This document shows positions 61,446 to 64,000 of a DNA stretch of 64,000 bases, one piece after another. The DNA is from Aeromicrobium sp. Root344 (GTDB lineage: Bacteria > Actinomycetota > Actinomycetes > Propionibacteriales > Nocardioidaceae). Within the stretch, counting starts at the first letter, position 1. Each line of letters opens with the position of its first letter. The position numbers and the translations under genes were made by a program. The stretch spans positions 3,744,808 through 3,808,807 of the forward strand of contig NZ_LMDH01000001.1 of the NCBI RefSeq assembly GCF_001425755.1, in the 5' to 3' direction. A model generated the notes under the pieces. That model did no database searches and was not told the DNA's origin. It saw only the letters and a list, made by a program, of their open reading frames with translations.

Positions 61446-61461
61446 GCAGGCGTGTGCCTGC
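61446..61461 (-). other. Small hairpin before the pnp ribosome-binding site
   Basis: GCAGGC (61446-61451) and GCCTGC (61456-61461) pair around GTGT, immediately upstream of the GGAAGGGAC Shine-Dalgarno. In other bacteria a stem-loop in the pnp leader mediates autoregulation; that role here is inference. Confidence 0.35.
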
Positions 61462-61620
61462 CTGTTGGGACGAGAGGTGCCAGACGGTGGAACCTTGTCG
61501 GTCTTCGATCGAGGCCTGCGGGCGTTCGTTGCCGAACATCCCGAGGGCCACTACCGAGGACCGAGCACGTCGTGCCTGGGCACTCTCGTCATGGGTCGTG
61601 CGATGTGCAGTTATGTGGAA

Positions 61621-61650
61621 AGGCGGTCACTCCACGGGGAGTGACCGCCT
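61621..61650 (-). terminator. Terminator after rpsO
   Basis: AGGCGGTCACTCC (61621-61633) pairs exactly with GGAGTGACCGCCT (61638-61650), loop ACGG. It lies 8 bases after the rpsO stop. On the minus strand it is followed by TTTCCACATA. Confidence 0.75.
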
Positions 61651-61657
61651 CAGGGGT

Positions 61658-61948
61658 CTAGCGGCGCAGACCGAGACGCTCGATGAGCGAGCGGTAGCGC
61701 TCGATGTCGTTGTTCTGCAGGTAGTTGAGCAGACGACGACGCTGTCCGACGAGGAGCAGCAGACCACGACGGCTGTGGTGGTCGTGCTTGTGCTCCTGCA
61801 GGTGCGCGGTCAGGTGCGAGATGCGACCCGTCAGAAGAGCGATCTGGACCTCAGGGGATCCGGTGTCGCCGTCGCTGAGCGCGTACTGCTTGATGATGTC
61901 TTCCTTGGCGATTCCTGCGACCGTGGGCGCAGCAGTCTTCTTTGACAC
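61658..61948 (-). CDS. rpsO: 30S ribosomal protein S15
   Basis: A 96-residue primary rRNA-binding protein of the small-subunit platform. The family core [20 protein letters not shown] and [20 protein letters not shown] is exact. GTG 61948 ([20 protein letters not shown]) follows a strong GAGGAGAACA; the extension of about seven residues over the usual 89 is at the N-terminus. It is upstream of pnp, the usual order. Confidence 0.97.
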   Translation of the reverse strand: MSKKTAAPTVAGIAKEDIIKQYALSDGDTGSPEVQIALLTGRISHLTAHLQEHKHDHHSRRGLLLLVGQRRRLLNYLQNNDIERYRSLIERLGLRR

Positions 61949-62132
61949 TGTTCTCCTCTGAGGGTTCCGTTGCACGGCGCGCCCGGGCTTGTCCACCGGG
62001 GCACTCTGGATCCGTGGCCGATCAGACGGCAACGTCCAGAGTATCAGCGCCACTGCTCCCGGGGCGAATCGCCGGTGGAGCCCAACGCCTCCGGCAGAGC
62101 GGCGGTGACCACGTCCCGGCTAGCGTCGTGGC

Positions 62133-63026
62133 ATGTCGTGGAGAGCCCGGATCGCCGGCGTTGCCGTCGTGGTGACGGCACTGCTGGCCGCGTGCTCCTC
62201 AACCCCCGACGATCCAGGGCCCACGCGGTCCACGCCGACTGCGAGCCCGACTCCCATGCGTACGCCTGACCTGCCGACCGTACGTTCGTACGTCGCCCTG
62301 GGTGACTCGTTCACCGCCGGTCCGGGGCTTGCCGACCTGCGCAAGGGCGGTGAGCTGTGCTTGCGGTCCGACCACAACTGGCCGTCGCTCGTCGCGCGAC
62401 GGCTCGACGCGAGGTCGTTCACCGACGTCAGCTGCGCCGGCGCGACGACCCACGACGTGCTGCAGAAGGGCGGCGGCCTGGTCGGTGCGCCACCGCAACT
62501 CGCCGCCGTCAGGACGGGCACGGACCTCGTCACGGTCGGCATCGGAGGCAACGACGGCAACCTGTTCGCGTCGCTCATCTCGGCCTGCACCCGCGGTCAG
62601 GGCGCGTGCGCGCCGTTCTCCCGCGACTCGGCCCCCACGATCCTGCGACAGACCGTCAGCGACATCGCCACGGTGCTCGACGACGTTCGCGCCAGGGCAC
62701 CCGAGGCGACCGTGCTGCTGGTCGGCTACCTGCGGATCATGCCGAGCTCGGGCACCTGCCCGACGATCGGCATCCCGGCGGCCGACGCTGCTGCGGTCGC
62801 CGCGACCGAGGCGGCTCTCGACCAGACACTCGCCGACGCCGCCCGGCAAGCACGTGTCCCGTACGTCTCGATGCGGCGCGTGTCGCGCGGCCACGACGCG
62901 TGCGCCGGGGCTCGCGCCTGGACCAACGGACGTACGGTTCGGGACGCCGACGGCATCGCGTTCCACCCGCGGCTCGCCGGCATGAAGGCGGTCGCGCGGG
63001 CGGTCGAGGCTGAGCTCGCGCGCTAG
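62133..63026 (+). CDS. SGNH/GDSL hydrolase lipoprotein
   Basis: A 297-residue secreted hydrolase. The lipoprotein signal MSWRARIAGVAVVVTALLAA is followed by Cys21, then a Thr/Pro/Ser-rich linker. Block I GDSFTAG has Ser59; block III reads GIGGNDGNLF; the catalytic Asp-x2-His region is DADGIAFHPRLAGM. Six Cys suggest disulfides like those of Streptomyces SGNH lipases. It probably acts on lipid esters or acetylated glycans. Its stop overlaps the stop of the GH3 gene (shared CTAG). Confidence 0.88.
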   Translation: MSWRARIAGVAVVVTALLAACSSTPDDPGPTRSTPTASPTPMRTPDLPTVRSYVALGDSFTAGPGLADLRKGGELCLRSDHNWPSLVARRLDARSFTDVSCAGATTHDVLQKGGGLVGAPPQLAAVRTGTDLVTVGIGGNDGNLFASLISACTRGQGACAPFSRDSAPTILRQTVSDIATVLDDVRARAPEATVLLVGYLRIMPSSGTCPTIGIPAADAAAVAATEAALDQTLADAARQARVPYVSMRRVSRGHDACAGARAWTNGRTVRDADGIAFHPRLAGMKAVARAVEAELAR

Positions 63027-64000
63027 CAGGTGCCTCCGCCGATGGGCAGCTGACCGTCGAGCGGCAGGTCGCGCGAGGAGAACCCGACCTTGACCGCGGC
63101 GCAGCCCTTGGTCACCTTCCATGACGACGAGGTGGTGTCCCAGTACGACAGTGCGCGCTCGTCGAGCGGGAACGACACCGTGCGCGACTCCCCCGGTGCG
63201 AGCTGCACCTTGCTGAAGCCCTTGAGTGCCGACGGGGGCTGCTGCACGGACGCCGACTGGTCGGGCAGCCCGAGGTAGAGCTGAGGCACCGCATAGCCCT
63301 TGCGTCCGCCGGTGTTGGTGACGACGGCCTTGACCGTCGCACCGCTGGCGGTGCGCACGACCTGCAGGCCCGACAGGGAGAACGACGTGTAGGACAGCCC
63401 GAAGCCGAACGGGTAGGCCGGCGCCAGCTTCTTCTCGTCGTACCAGCGATAGCCGACGAAGACGCCCTCGTCGTAGTGCGTGTCCAGACCCAGCACACCG
63501 CTGCCGGGATAGCGCGCCGCGCTCACCGCGGTCGGCAGCTGCGACTGGCTCTCGGGGAACGTGATGGGCAGCCGTCCGCCGGCGTCGACATCGCCGAACA
63601 ACACCCTGGCGAGTGCCGGGCCACCGTGGGCGCCGGGATACCAGGCCTGCACGAGCGCTGCGATCTTCGACCGCCACGGCGTCAGATCGGCTCCGCCGGA
63701 CTCGAGCACGACGACCGTCTTGGGCTGGGAGGTGGCCACCGAGTCGATCAGCGCGTCCTGGTTGCCGTTGACGCTCGGGCACTCCAGCGTCAGGCAGTTG
63801 CGGTCGGAGCCCTCGCCGTACTGGTCCTTGGCCACCACGATCGCCAGGTCGGCCGCCTTCGCGGCAGCGCTGGCTCGCGCCTTGTCGGAGCCGTCGTCGT
63901 ACGTGACCTTGACCCCGGACCCTGCGCGGGCCGTGATGCCCTCGAGGAGCGAGTGGTTCGCGAACGGCTCGACCTCACCGGATCCCCCGCCCACCGCGAA
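63023..64000 (-). CDS. GH3 beta-glucosidase, C-terminal part
   Basis: The frame is open to the window edge, so the N-terminal TIM barrel and nucleophile Asp are not visible. The 325 codons here cover the C-terminal GH3 domain and a fibronectin-III-like tail: AIVVAKDQYGEGSDRNCLTL, with the conserved E-G-x-D-R, VVVLESGGADLTPW, ALVQAWYPGAHGGPALARVL and YPFGFGLSYTSFSLSGLQVV. The tail ends GQLPIGGGTC. Family members are glucosidases or xylosidases; many carry a signal peptide, not visible here. It may complement the GH1 enzyme of the ceb operon, but no CebR box can be checked. Confidence 0.88.
   Translation of the reverse strand, partial: FAVGGGSGEVEPFANHSLLEGITARAGSGVKVTYDDGSDKARASAAAKAADLAIVVAKDQYGEGSDRNCLTLECPSVNGNQDALIDSVATSQPKTVVVLESGGADLTPWRSKIAALVQAWYPGAHGGPALARVLFGDVDAGGRLPITFPESQSQLPTAVSAARYPGSGVLGLDTHYDEGVFVGYRWYDEKKLAPAYPFGFGLSYTSFSLSGLQVVRTASGATVKAVVTNTGGRKGYAVPQLYLGLPDQSASVQQPPSALKGFSKVQLAPGESRTVSFPLDERALSYWDTTSSSWKVTKGCAAVKVGFSSRDLPLDGQLPIGGGTC

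Noticed and set aside
59396..61945. An 849-codon open frame opposite pnp and rpsO.
   Set aside because: Both sense genes are certain and highly conserved; the antisense frame has no domain or ribosome-binding site of note.

Overview
The window is a chromosomal segment of a high-GC actinobacterium. GTG starts are common, ATGA/GTGA gene overlaps are dense, and the gene content (ClgR-like regulator, DUF3046, NnaR-type HemD-winged-helix regulator, CebR boxes, actinobacterial SOS box) points to the Propionibacteriales, most likely Nocardioidaceae such as Aeromicrobium or Nocardioides. That placement is inference from gene content and style, not from a marker search. I saw no rRNA, tRNA, CRISPR array, transposase or phage gene. 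No gene-free stretch exceeds 300 bases.

Most of the window is one conserved housekeeping backbone read on the minus strand, broken up by accessory blocks. From high to low coordinates the backbone reads: rpsO, pnp, dapB, thyA, dfrA, dapA, rnj, ftsK, pgsA, cinA, a ClgR-like regulator, DUF3046, recA, recX, miaB, a LigB-like protein, miaA, dapF, hflX. The blocks set into it are: (1) kynU, azlCD and small membrane/GNAT genes at 55.0-59.0 kb; (2) a nitrate/nitrite assimilation cluster at 39.2-50.1 kb between ftsK and rnj; (3) a cellobiose-type uptake operon (cebEFG, GH1 beta-glucosidase, LacI/CebR regulator) at 28.8-34.4 kb between DUF3046 and recA; (4) a mixed block of secreted lipase, beta-propeller, PadR, GAF-ANTAR and small genes at 20.8-26.9 kb between recX and miaB; (5) a secreted peptidase, DinB-like protein and a TetR-controlled exporter module at 10.1-19.2 kb between miaB and the LigB-like gene. 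The left edge carries a truncated HAD phosphatase, galE, a 644-residue secreted protein and a DinG-type helicase. The right edge carries an SGNH lipase lipoprotein and a truncated GH3 glycosidase.

The nitrate cluster is a coherent pathway: NarK imports nitrate, NasC with its NAD(P)H/FAD partner reduces nitrate to nitrite, and NirBD reduces nitrite to ammonium using siroheme. The same transcript carries the NnaR-type regulator and two CbiX-like chelatases suited to siroheme metabolism. A GlnR-like box with exact 5+6 spacing lies before the distal chelatase, ahead of a possible 52-codon leader ORF that ends in a GTGA overlap with the chelatase start. The ceb operon has two near-consensus CebR boxes in front of cebE, a strong hairpin after cebE, and its own regulator as the last gene.

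The least ordinary coding feature is a 959-residue protein that joins an MMPL/RND permease to a C-terminal ABC-type ATPase with degenerate motifs. It is translationally coupled to a YhgE/Pip membrane protein and divergent from a TetR gene, with two inverted-repeat operators between them. Also notable are an apparently frameshifted GNAT gene, a triplet palindromic repeat (core CGGTGGAnnnTCCACCG) shared by two loci 20 kb apart, and several strong inverted repeats between genes.
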